A DNA stretch of 64,000 bases from Pseudomonadota bacterium (lineage in GTDB: Bacteria; Myxococcota; Myxococcia; Myxococcales; Myxococcaceae). The stretch spans positions 1 to 64,000 of the forward strand of contig JAFAAN010000137.1 of the NCBI GenBank assembly GCA_023426545.1. The letters are read 5' to 3'. The notes beneath the pieces were generated by a model, which had not been told where the DNA came from, ran no database searches, and worked only from the letters and a program-made list of their open reading frames with translations. Positions 8,890-17,199 of this stretch are shown here, in pieces (the stretch's first letter is position 1; each line of letters starts with the position of its first letter). The translations under genes were made by a program, and so were the position numbers.

Positions 8890-10467
8890 ATGTACGTCCC
8901 CCACCGGCCGCCCTACCTGCGCTACGCCGCGCTGCTCGTCTTCCTGGTGCTGGCCACCGTGGGCGGCGCGGCCGTCCACCCCGTGGTCGCCCTGGCCCCG
9001 GCGCTGTGCGTGGGCGTGGTGTGGGTCATCCTGAAGGTCCCGGTGCGCTACCCGGTGCTCGTGGTGACCTGGCTGGTCCTCGCGGTGGACTACGTCCCCG
9101 AGCGGCCCCAGTCCGGGCTGTGGCCGTCGCCGCTCCACCCGTTGGGGGAGCTGATGTTCGCGCAGCTCAGCTACATCACCAAGATTGGGGCGCTGCGCTT
9201 CCCGCTGGTGGACGTGCTCATCGTCGGCCTGATGGGGCTGGCGATGTACCGGCGGGTGACGAAGTCCACCATCGACCCGCCGCCGCTGCCCATGCCCCGG
9301 CCGCTCATCGCCGTGGTGGCGCTGTCCGTGGTCGCCATCCTCTGGATGGAGGTGCGCGGCATCGCCCGGGGCGGGGACATCAAGAACTCGCTCTGGCAAT
9401 GGCACCAGGCCGCGATGATGCCCTTCATCGTGGCGATGTATCACTACGCCATGCGGGGCCCCGAGGACTGGGCCGCCTTCGCGAAGGCCGTCATCCTGGC
9501 TGGCCTCACCAAGTCCGCGGTGAGCACCTACTTCGCGCTCGTCGTGGTCCCCTCCCTGGGCGTGGAGGTGGAGTACACCACGTCCCACTCCGACTCGATG
9601 ACGTTCATCTTCGCCATGCTGGTGGCGACGCTGCGCTTCATCGAGAAGCCCAAGTCGGCCCACCTGCTGCGCGGGCTGGCGCTCATCGCCCTCATCGCCA
9701 TCGGCATGGTCTTCAACGACCGGCGGCTGGCCTACGTCAGCTTCGGCGGCTGCATGCTGGCCGCCTTCCTCATCAACCCGTGGACGCCGCTGAAGCGGCT
9801 GGTGGTGCGGACCCTCCCCTTCTTGGCGCCGCTCGTCATCGTGTACATCGCGGTGGGGTGGAACTCCGGCTCGTCCGTCTTCTCGCCGGTGCAGACCATC
9901 CGCTCGCTGATTGACGGGCAGGGGGGCGAGGGCAACCTGGACTACCGAGACATCGAGAACCTGGACGTCATCGCGACGTGGGCCCAGTTCCCCATCCTGG
10001 GCACCGGCTATGGGCACGAGTTCCTGGAGCCCATCCCCCTGCCGGACATCGCCTTCGTGTTCCCGCAGTACCGCTTCCACCCGCACAACTCGCTGCTGGG
10101 GCTGTTCGCCTTTGGGGGGATGCTGGGCTACACGGGCGTGTGGATGTACCTGGCCGTCACCGTCTACCTGGCGGTGCGCGCCTACCACCGCGCCACGGAG
10201 TCGGAGTACCGCGCCGCCGCGCTCATCATCGTGGGGCTGGTGGCCACGTACATCAACCAGGTGTTCGGGGACATGGGCATCATCTCGTACATCTGCACGT
10301 TCCAGATATCGCTGGCCGTGGCGATGACGGGGAAGCTCGCCGTGCACACCGGCGCGTGGCCCATGCCCCGCAGCAAGCTGCTGGACGCCGCGCCCACCGC
10401 GCCGGTGCCGCCGCCGGGCGCCATCGTCTACCCCAACGACGACGCCCCCGCCGCCCGCCAGCGCTGA
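8890..10467 (+). CDS. wzy: Wzy-type polysaccharide polymerase / O-antigen ligase-like protein
   Basis: Integral membrane protein of 525 residues with about ten to twelve hydrophobic helices and a large periplasmic loop between roughly residues 320 and 400. The loop ends in the Wzy/WaaL-type motif PHNSLLGLFAFGG, in a position typical for polymerases that join undecaprenyl-linked repeat units in the periplasm. The Arg-rich pair NDRRLAYVS before the loop also fits the family. The tail is Pro/Ala-rich and cytoplasmic. It corresponds by order to the polymerase of the M. xanthus EPS pathway. It ends 9 bp from the convergent mgtE gene with no visible terminator. Confidence 0.82.
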   Translation: MYVPHRPPYLRYAALLVFLVLATVGGAAVHPVVALAPALCVGVVWVILKVPVRYPVLVVTWLVLAVDYVPERPQSGLWPSPLHPLGELMFAQLSYITKIGALRFPLVDVLIVGLMGLAMYRRVTKSTIDPPPLPMPRPLIAVVALSVVAILWMEVRGIARGGDIKNSLWQWHQAAMMPFIVAMYHYAMRGPEDWAAFAKAVILAGLTKSAVSTYFALVVVPSLGVEVEYTTSHSDSMTFIFAMLVATLRFIEKPKSAHLLRGLALIALIAIGMVFNDRRLAYVSFGGCMLAAFLINPWTPLKRLVVRTLPFLAPLVIVYIAVGWNSGSSVFSPVQTIRSLIDGQGGEGNLDYRDIENLDVIATWAQFPILGTGYGHEFLEPIPLPDIAFVFPQYRFHPHNSLLGLFAFGGMLGYTGVWMYLAVTVYLAVRAYHRATESEYRAAALIIVGLVATYINQVFGDMGIISYICTFQISLAVAMTGKLAVHTGAWPMPRSKLLDAAPTAPVPPPGAIVYPNDDAPAARQR

Positions 10468-10476
10468 GCGCGGCGG

Positions 10477-11796
10477 CTACAGCAGCGTGCCCCGGAGGAC
10501 GACCTCCGCCGTGGTGAAGTAGATGACCAGCCCGCTGACGTCCACCAGCGTGGCCACGAAGGGCGCGGACGCGCTCGCGGGGTCGAAGCCGAGCCGCCGC
10601 AGGAGGAACGGCAGCATCGAGCCGGCCAGCGTCCCCCACGTCACCACGCCCAGCACGGCCAGCCCCACGGTGGCGGCCACGCGGAGGGCGTGCTCGCCAT
10701 AGAGGTGGAACAGCACCTGCCAAAGCAGGATGCGCGCCACGCCCACCGCGCCCAGCACGGCGCCGAGCATCAACCCGGACAGCAGCTCCCGCCGCAGCAC
10801 GCGGCCCACGTCCCGCAGGCGCACCTGCGCCAGCGCCAGCGCGCGGATGACCAGCGTGGAGGCCTGGCTGCCGGCATTGCCGCCAGCGGAGATGATGAGC
10901 GGCACGAAGAGGCTGAGCACCACCGCGCGGGCAATCTCGTCCTGGTAGCGCGTCATCGCCGTGGCGGTGAGCATCTCCGACAGGAAGAGCACCAGCAGCC
11001 ACCCGGCGCGCTTCCTCAGCATCGCGGGCAGGCCCACCTCCAGGTAGGGCGCGCCCAGGGCCTCCATGCCGCCCACCTTCTGGATGTCCTCGGTGGCCTC
11101 CTCCTGCACCACGCTGACGATGTCGTCCACGGTGACGATGCCCTTCATCCGCCCCTGCGCGTCCACCACGGGGATGGCGGCCAGGCCGTACCGGGCGAAG
11201 AGGCGCCCCACCTCCTCCCGGTCCGTGTCCTCCCGCACGCGGACCAGCTCCGTGCGCATCACCTCCCGCACGACCTTGTCCGGCGTGGCCTGGAAGAGCT
11301 GGCGCATGGAGACGACGCCCACCAGCCGCTGCTCCGCGTCCAGCACGTAGGCGTAATAGACGGTCTCCACCTGCTCGCGGGCCTGCCGGCGCAGGTAGCT
11401 GAGCGCCTCGTCGATGGGCAGCTCCGGGCGGACGCGGACGAAGCGCGGGTTCATCAGCCCACCCGCGGCGTCCTCGCCGTACGCCAGCAGCGCGCGCACC
11501 TCCCGCAGCGACGGCGCGTCGAGCAGGGCCAGCCACGCCTCCCGCGCCTCGGGGTCGAGCCGCTGGATGACGTCCGCCGCGTCGTCCGGCGCCAGCGCCC
11601 GCAGCCACGTGCGCCGCTCCCCCTCCGGGAGCGCCTGGAGCAGGTCCACCTGCTCCGGGGGCTCCAGGGCGCCGAAGAAGTCCTGCGCGCGCTCGGGCGG
11701 CAGCAGGTGGAAGCCCTCCACCCGCTCGCGTGACGACAGCACCGGCCATGCGTCGAGCAGCTCGCTCTCGTGGACCAGCTCGGCCTCGGGCTCCAT
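10477..11796 (-). CDS. mgtE: Magnesium transporter MgtE
   Basis: Mg2+ channel of 439 residues. ATG at 11796 is chosen for the GGAG 6 bases upstream. Order: N-terminal superhelical domain (residues 1-125, many LL/Ala-Asp repeats such as DDAADVIQRL), two CBS domains (about 130-250, ending GIVTVDDIVSVVQEE), a connecting helix, and five membrane helices. The pore motif GGNAGSQAST and the last-helix acidic segment TLVDVSGLVIYF are intact. Cytosolic domains of this family sense Mg2+ and close the pore. It sits inside the exopolysaccharide block and may share a transcript with the kinase gene upstream (43 bp gap); a direct role in polysaccharide is not indicated. Confidence 0.93.
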   Translation of the reverse strand: MEPEAELVHESELLDAWPVLSSRERVEGFHLLPPERAQDFFGALEPPEQVDLLQALPEGERRTWLRALAPDDAADVIQRLDPEAREAWLALLDAPSLREVRALLAYGEDAAGGLMNPRFVRVRPELPIDEALSYLRRQAREQVETVYYAYVLDAEQRLVGVVSMRQLFQATPDKVVREVMRTELVRVREDTDREEVGRLFARYGLAAIPVVDAQGRMKGIVTVDDIVSVVQEEATEDIQKVGGMEALGAPYLEVGLPAMLRKRAGWLLVLFLSEMLTATAMTRYQDEIARAVVLSLFVPLIISAGGNAGSQASTLVIRALALAQVRLRDVGRVLRRELLSGLMLGAVLGAVGVARILLWQVLFHLYGEHALRVAATVGLAVLGVVTWGTLAGSMLPFLLRRLGFDPASASAPFVATLVDVSGLVIYFTTAEVVLRGTLL

Positions 11797-11839
11797 GACG
11801 TCTCCCCCCTCCTCCAGCCCTGCGCGCGGCCCCGCGGCC

Positions 11840-13411
11840 TCACGACGCCGGCTTGCCCGCCTCCGCCGGCAGCACGACGTGAAAGGTGCTGCCCGAGCCC
11901 TCGCTGCCGGGGGACTCCGCCCAGATGCGCCCGCCATGGCGCTCGACGATGCCGCGGGCGATGGACAGCCCCAGCCCGAGCCCGCCGTAGGACACCCCGT
12001 GCGCGCGGCTGAAGCGCTCGAAGATGTGCTCCAGCTTCCCGCCCGGGATGCCCAGCCCGTGGTCCACCACCTCCACGTGCACGCGCCCCGACTCCTCGCG
12101 GGCGGCCAGCCGGATGGGGCCGCCCTCCGGCGAGTAGCGCAGCGCATTGGAGACCAGGTTGGTGAACACCTGCTCCAGCCGCTCGCGGTCCCCCGGCACC
12201 ACCAGCCCCTCGGGCGCGTCCAGTTCGATGCGCTGGCCCTCCGGCAGCGGCTCGAAGTGCCCGGCCACCTCGCGCAGCAGCGCGCCCACGTCCAGCGCGG
12301 CGGGCCGCAGGCGCAGCTCGCCCCGCTGGAGGTGGCCCACGTCGAGCAGGTTCTCCACCAGCCTCGCCATCCGGTTGACGCTGCGGTGGAGGCCCTGCAG
12401 CGCCTTGTCCATGCCCGGCACCGGCGTCGCCTCCGCCCGCACCGTGGCCAGGTGCGCGAAGCTCCGCGCCGCCTGGAGCGGCGTGCGCAGCTCGTGCGCC
12501 GCCATGGTGAGGAACATGTCCTTGGCCTCGTTGGCCGCGCGCAGCGTCTCCACCGCCCGCCGCGCGTCGTCGATGTCCGTCGCCGTGGAGACCCAGCCGG
12601 TGAGCCGCCCCCGCTCGTCCCGCTCCGGGATGGTGCGCGCCAGGAACCAGCGGTACTCGCCCGCCGCGCGGCGCAGCCGGCACTCCCGCTGCAACGGCTG
12701 ACCCGCGCGCTGGGCCTCCTGCCAGGCGGTCCGGAGGGCCGGGAGGTCCTCCGGGTGGAGGCGGCGCAGGGTGTCCTTCCACCGGCGCCCCTGCTCCGGC
12801 GTCAGCCCCGCATAGTCCAGCCAGCCCCGGTTCGCGTAGCCGATGGAGCCGTCCACCAGCAGCTCCCAGACGAACTGGGGCATGGTGTCCACCAGCCTGC
12901 GGAAGCGCAGCTCGCCCTGCCGCTCCAGCATCCGCCGCTCGCGCTCCCACAGCGCGGACTCGTGCCGCTGGAGCCGCTGCTGCTGGAGGTACAGGCCGAC
13001 GAAGGACTCCACCTTCCAGCGCAGCACGTCCGGGTGGAAGGGCTTCACCACGTAGTCCGCCGCGCCCACCGCGTAGCCATGCACCAGGTGCGCCTCGTCG
13101 CGGCCGTGCGCGGTGAGGAAGATGATGGGCGTGTAGCGCGTGCGCTGGCGCTGCCGGATGAGGCGCGCCGTCTCGAAGCCGTCCACGCCGGGCATCTGCA
13201 CGTCCAGCAGGATGACGGCGAACTCCTCCTGGAGCAGCCACCTCAGGGCCTCGGGACCGGAGGTCGCCCTCACCAGCCGCTGGCACAGCGGCTCCAGGAC
13301 GGCCTCCAGCGCGAGCAGGTTGGCCGCGTTGTCGTCCACCAACAGGACGCTCGTCACGAGCGGCTCCAGCCGGACGGGCGCGTGGAGCGTGGGTTGCTCG
13401 GGCGCAGTCAC
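11840..13411 (-). CDS. epsF: Receiver-PAS-histidine kinase hybrid
   Basis: Cytoplasmic signalling protein of 523 residues. GTG at 13411 has GGGAGG 9 bases upstream. A receiver domain comes first (LLVDDNAAN, phosphoacceptor in VILLDVQMPG, Lys in VVKPFH), then a PAS fold with PAC-type end (GWVSTATDIDDAR), then a HisKA/HATPase pair (H-box AAHELRTPLQ, N-box TNLVSNALRYS, G boxes DHGLGIPG and GLGLGLSIARG). There is no membrane segment, so input probably arrives by phosphorylation of the receiver and through the PAS domain. The M. xanthus eps locus has a regulator at this place (epsF in the usual naming); the symbol is tentative. Confidence 0.85.
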   Translation of the reverse strand: MTAPEQPTLHAPVRLEPLVTSVLLVDDNAANLLALEAVLEPLCQRLVRATSGPEALRWLLQEEFAVILLDVQMPGVDGFETARLIRQRQRTRYTPIIFLTAHGRDEAHLVHGYAVGAADYVVKPFHPDVLRWKVESFVGLYLQQQRLQRHESALWERERRMLERQGELRFRRLVDTMPQFVWELLVDGSIGYANRGWLDYAGLTPEQGRRWKDTLRRLHPEDLPALRTAWQEAQRAGQPLQRECRLRRAAGEYRWFLARTIPERDERGRLTGWVSTATDIDDARRAVETLRAANEAKDMFLTMAAHELRTPLQAARSFAHLATVRAEATPVPGMDKALQGLHRSVNRMARLVENLLDVGHLQRGELRLRPAALDVGALLREVAGHFEPLPEGQRIELDAPEGLVVPGDRERLEQVFTNLVSNALRYSPEGGPIRLAAREESGRVHVEVVDHGLGIPGGKLEHIFERFSRAHGVSYGGLGLGLSIARGIVERHGGRIWAESPGSEGSGSTFHVVLPAEAGKPAS

Positions 13412-13648
13412 CCGCGATGCCTCCCTTCGTGCCTGACCCCAGGCGGTAATGCGTCCCCGGACGTCTGGCAACGGGCGCTGCCCGCTCCGCCCGCTGGCCG
13501 CCTGCGGGCGGGCGGCGAGGCCCCGGCCAGGACGCACCCATCATGTGCCCGGCCAGGGGCCCCCACCAGTCCGCGCGAGGCGTCCGCCGGGCCAGTGACG
13601 GCCCGGCAACACCTTCCAGCGCGGGAGGGCGTCCTACCGTGTGGCCTG

Positions 13649-14875
13649 CTACACCACCGCCCGCTGGAGCATCCGCGCGAGCATGTCCGCGCTGCGCTCG
13701 CTGCTGAACGTCGTCTCCACCTTGCGGCGGCCCGCCTCGCCCAGCCGCTGGGCCTCCTGGGCGTCGCGCGCCAGGGCCTCCAGCCTGTCCGCCAGGACCT
13801 GAGGCTGCTGCGGGGGCACGAGGATTCCGTCCACGCCGTCATCCACCAGCTCCGGCACACCGCCCGCGCCCGTCACCACCACGGGCACGCGCATGGCCAT
13901 GGCCTCCATGATGGCCACGCCCAGCGGCTCCTGGAGGCTGGCCAGCGAGAAGATGTGCGCGCGCTCGATTTCGCCGCGCACCGTGTCCTCGTTCACCGCG
14001 CCCAGCAGCGTCACCGCGTCGCCCAGGCCCGTCTCCTGGATTTTGGCCTCCAGCACCTTGCGATACGTGGTGCCGCCGGCCTCGTCCTCGCCCGCGATGG
14101 ACAGCCGCGCGTCGAGCCCCTTGGCGCGCAGCATCCCCACCGCGTCGATGAGGTCCGCGTGGCCCTTGCAGGGGTTGAGGCGGCCGCAGGAGAAGATGCG
14201 CAGCGGGCCCTCGCCCGTCCACGGCGTGTACGCCACGGAGCGGTTGAACTTGCGCAGCTCCACGCCCATGGGCGCCAGCTCGATGCGCGACGGGAGTGCG
14301 CCGCCCAGCGTGTCGTTCACCTCCTGGAGCAGCTTCTTCGTAATCACGAACGCGAACTCCGCGTGCCGCCACTTCTCCCGCTGGTTGGGGCCGTAGTCGT
14401 CCAGCGGCCCATGCAGCGTCAGGCTGTAGGGAAGGCCCGACAGGAGATGGGCGAAGAGCGCCACGTGCGCGGCGTTGGCGCACGAGTGAACGTGCACGTG
14501 CGTCCAGCCGCGCTCGCGCGCCAGCGACGCCAGCCGGCCGCCCATGACGGCGAAGGCCAGCAGCCGCGCGCGGCCCTTCGCGTCCAGCCCCTCCGCGCGC
14601 GCGATGGACGCCAGGCACCGGGCCCAGCCGGACGGCATGGCGCGGGCCACCTCCAGGGCGGCCCGGGCGGCGCCCAGAGGCCCGGGCGGCGAGAGGTACT
14701 CCGTGCGCGCCATCGCCTCATGCGCCCAGCGGTGCGAGATGATGCCCGTGGGCGGCGGTCGCGTGGACACCAGCTCCGGCGACACACCCATGCCCGGCAA
14801 CGCCTGCAGCTCGCGCCAGAAAAAGATGTGCGTCTGTCCGGGGAACTCGGGAATCAGGTAGCCAATCTTCTGCAC
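13649..14875 (-). CDS. epsE: GT4-family glycosyltransferase, EpsE-like
   Basis: Retaining GT-B glycosyltransferase of 408 residues. GTG at 14875 begins QKIGYLIPEFPGQTH, a start typical of exopolysaccharide GT4 enzymes; no strong ribosome site is visible. The acceptor half has HVHSCANAAHVA and the donor half LRIFSCGRLNPCKGH followed by the EX7E segment EPLGVAIMEAMA. It probably adds one sugar of the EPS repeat unit. It reads away from the 15,086-20,183 gene group across about 210 bp, which should contain divergent promoters. Confidence 0.84.
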   Translation of the reverse strand: MQKIGYLIPEFPGQTHIFFWRELQALPGMGVSPELVSTRPPPTGIISHRWAHEAMARTEYLSPPGPLGAARAALEVARAMPSGWARCLASIARAEGLDAKGRARLLAFAVMGGRLASLARERGWTHVHVHSCANAAHVALFAHLLSGLPYSLTLHGPLDDYGPNQREKWRHAEFAFVITKKLLQEVNDTLGGALPSRIELAPMGVELRKFNRSVAYTPWTGEGPLRIFSCGRLNPCKGHADLIDAVGMLRAKGLDARLSIAGEDEAGGTTYRKVLEAKIQETGLGDAVTLLGAVNEDTVRGEIERAHIFSLASLQEPLGVAIMEAMAMRVPVVVTGAGGVPELVDDGVDGILVPPQQPQVLADRLEALARDAQEAQRLGEAGRRKVETTFSSERSADMLARMLQRAVV

Positions 14876-15085
14876 GCGAAGGGCATAACACGGCTGGCTG
14901 CTCGCCACGGCGTGGGTGGCCGCGCACCCAGCCCGTGACGTGGCTTCACGCGCGGCGGCGGGCCCAGCGGCTCCGCGCCATGCATGCCCTTCCTCCCTGG
15001 CCGGTGGGCGGGCCGGCGCGCCCGGGGTCGCCCGGCGAGGCCGTTGGGCCGGCGCCGCGCGTTGCGCTATACCGGGCGCCTCCCC

Positions 15086-15601
15086 ATGGCCGCAGACTCC
15101 AGCGCACCGCCCGCCGACGCCGCACCGCCCGACAGCGCCATTCCCTCCCCGGCGCTGCAACGGCTGTGGTTCGCCCTGGAGCGCCACGCCTGGAGCTACC
15201 TCACCGTGGTGCCGGCCCACCCGGGCGCGCCCGCGCTCGAGGCCGCCATGGCGGTGCTGGAGGCCGGCGCGCCCTACGCCTACCTGCAGAAAATCCACCT
15301 GGAGGACGCCACCGGCCTGTCGCCCACCGCCGCGGCGAAGAAGGTGCTGGAGCTGCGCGAGCGCGTGTCCCGGGGCGAGCGCGTCGTCGCCGTCATCGAC
15401 TCGCTGGTGACCCACCCGGCCAGCCTGCCCCTGGCGCTCGGCGCCGATGGCTGCCTCCTCTGCGTCACCCTGGGCGAGACGGACTTCGGCGCGGCCAACA
15501 GGACCCTGGACTTCGTGGGCCGCGAGCGCTTCCTCGGCAGCGTCACCTTTCCCCGGCTGACGAAGAAGCAGCGCCGGGCGTCTTCCCAGAAGAAGCCATG
15601 A
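15086..15601 (+). CDS. Small protein resembling a BY-kinase without P-loop
   Basis: 171-residue protein opening the epsD-C-B-A gene group; its stop overlaps the epsD start (ATGA). The N-terminal 30 residues are Ala/Pro/Ser-rich. The rest looks like the core of a CpsD/Wze tyrosine kinase or related P-loop ATPase: a strand YLTVVPAHPG where the P-loop would be but with no GK(S/T), a Walker-B-like strand RVVAVIDS, and a late segment LLCVTLGETDFG similar to the kinase region after the Pro-rich loop. Lacking nucleotide-binding residues it would be a pseudo-enzyme, perhaps a regulatory partner of a Wzc-type protein. The family assignment is inference. Confidence 0.7.
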   Translation: MAADSSAPPADAAPPDSAIPSPALQRLWFALERHAWSYLTVVPAHPGAPALEAAMAVLEAGAPYAYLQKIHLEDATGLSPTAAAKKVLELRERVSRGERVVAVIDSLVTHPASLPLALGADGCLLCVTLGETDFGAANRTLDFVGRERFLGSVTFPRLTKKQRRASSQKKP

Positions 15602-16611
15602 CCTCCGCCCCCGCGCCCCGGCTCAGCGTCGTCATCGCCACGTACAACCGGCTGCCGCTCATCACCCGGCTGCTGTGGCAGCTCGCCGGGCAGACGCTGC
15701 CGCCCGAGCGGTTCGAGGTCGTCGTGGTGGACGACGGCTCCCGGGAGCCCGCGCGCGAGCCGTTGCAGGCCCTGGCCCTGCCCTACACCCTGCGCGTGGA
15801 GGTGCAGCCCAACGCCGGCGCCGCCGCCGCCCGCCACCGGGGCGTCATGGCCGCGCGGGGGGACGTGGTGCTCGTCACCGACGACGACATGCAGGTGGCG
15901 CCGGACTTCCTGGAGCGGCACCTGGCGCACCACCCGGAGGGCTCGCGCAACGTGGTGCTGGGCCGCATCCGGCCGGACCCGTCCATTGGGGACATGCCGC
16001 TGTTCGAGCGCTGGTACGCGTACCTCAACAACCGCATGGCCGAGGAGCTCTCCGTCCCCGGCGCCCGCGCCCGCGGCGTCCACCTGTACACCGGCAACGT
16101 GTCCTTCCCCCGCGCCGACTACGTGGGCGTGGGCGGCTTCGACAAGTCCCTGGGCCAGTCCGAGGACGTGGAGCTGGGCGTGCGGCTGGAGAAGGCCGGC
16201 TGCGCCTTCGTCTTCGCCCGGGACGCCTACGTGCTGCACGGCAGCGACCACGTCTCCTTCGAGCGCTGGCTGAAGCGCGCCCACCGCTACGGCATGTTCG
16301 ACACGCAGGTGGCCCGGAAGCACCCGGACGTGCGCGACGTCAACCCGTGGCGGCTGCTCTTCCAGACGAACCCCCTGACGCGCCCGCTGCTGGCCGCCAC
16401 CCTCGTCGCGCCGGACGCCTCGCGCGTGCTGACGCGCGCGGTGATGCACGCGGCCAACGCCGCGGACAGGCTGGGCCTGGAGAAGGCCGCCTTCGCCGGC
16501 ACCTCCGTGGTGTACGGCATGGAGTACCTGCGCGGCGCGCGCGGCGAGGCCGGCGGCTGGACGGGCATCGCCCGCGAGGTCACCCGCTACCTGCGGGGCC
16601 AGGGGGAGTAG
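15598..16611 (+). CDS. epsD: GT2-family glycosyltransferase, EpsD-like
   Basis: Inverting GT-A glycosyltransferase of 337 residues. N-terminal nucleotide-sugar fold begins LSVVIATYNR and continues with VVVVDDGS. The metal-binding DXD-type segment is LVTDDDMQ near residue 100, and the acceptor/catalytic region contains GGFDKSLGQSEDVELG (ED motif). It starts inside the end of the preceding gene and lies 9 bp before the acetyltransferase gene, so it belongs to the same operon. It probably adds a sugar to the growing EPS unit. Confidence 0.87.
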   Translation: MTSAPAPRLSVVIATYNRLPLITRLLWQLAGQTLPPERFEVVVVDDGSREPAREPLQALALPYTLRVEVQPNAGAAAARHRGVMAARGDVVLVTDDDMQVAPDFLERHLAHHPEGSRNVVLGRIRPDPSIGDMPLFERWYAYLNNRMAEELSVPGARARGVHLYTGNVSFPRADYVGVGGFDKSLGQSEDVELGVRLEKAGCAFVFARDAYVLHGSDHVSFERWLKRAHRYGMFDTQVARKHPDVRDVNPWRLLFQTNPLTRPLLAATLVAPDASRVLTRAVMHAANAADRLGLEKAAFAGTSVVYGMEYLRGARGEAGGWTGIAREVTRYLRGQGE

Positions 16612-16620
16612 TCACACACC

Positions 16621-17178
16621 ATGCGGAAGGCCAGGGACTCGATGATTGGCTCGCTCGTCACGGATGCGCTGGAGCTGGCGAAGGCCGCCAATGGCAACTC
16701 GGACGCGAAGTCCATCGCCAAGGTGGTGCTGACCAGTGACTCGTATCGCATCACCGCGCTCAACCGCGCCCGCGAGGCCGCGCTGGCGTACCGCATCCCC
16801 CTGGTCAACCACGTGCTGCGCGTGGCGCAGACCGCGGTGATGGGGATTGAGATTGGCAAGGACGTCACGCTCGGCAAGGGCGTGTACTTCGTGCACAGCC
16901 TGGGCGTCGTCATCGGCGGCGACGCGCGCATCGGCGACCGCGTGCGCTTCTACGGCAACAACACCGTGGGCACCGCGAAGGACAACGGCTACCCCGTCAT
17001 CGAGGACGACGTCTGGATTGGCGCGGGCGCTCGCATCCTGGGGCCGGTGCGCATCGGCGCGCGCTCGCGCATCGGCGCCAACGCGGTGGTGCTCCAGGAC
17101 GTGCCACCAGACAGCGTGGCCGTGGGCATCCCCGCCCGCATCTTCCCGCGCAAGGACATGGACGAAGTCGCGCTCTAG
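16621..17178 (+). CDS. epsC: Serine/sugar O-acetyltransferase, EpsC-like
   Basis: 185-residue acetyl-CoA transferase of the left-handed beta-helix type. An N-terminal helical part of about 75 residues resembles the serine acetyltransferase lead segment. Hexapeptide repeats follow (IEIGKDVTLGKGVYFVHSLG and onward), with the catalytic-type His in FVHSLG and the extended loop region RVRFYGNNTVG. In an exopolysaccharide operon the likely substrate is a sugar rather than free serine, but the sequence does not decide. It lies 9 bp after epsD and 21 bp before epsB. Confidence 0.85.
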   Translation: MRKARDSMIGSLVTDALELAKAANGNSDAKSIAKVVLTSDSYRITALNRAREAALAYRIPLVNHVLRVAQTAVMGIEIGKDVTLGKGVYFVHSLGVVIGGDARIGDRVRFYGNNTVGTAKDNGYPVIEDDVWIGAGARILGPVRIGARSRIGANAVVLQDVPPDSVAVGIPARIFPRKDMDEVAL

Positions 17179-17199
17179 CGCGCCGGTGCCCGCGCGCCC

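Noticed and set aside
11414..14938. A 1,174-codon open frame antisense to mgtE, the hybrid kinase and epsE
   Set aside because: It crosses three well-supported genes and has Arg/Gln/His-rich low-complexity content typical of antisense frames.
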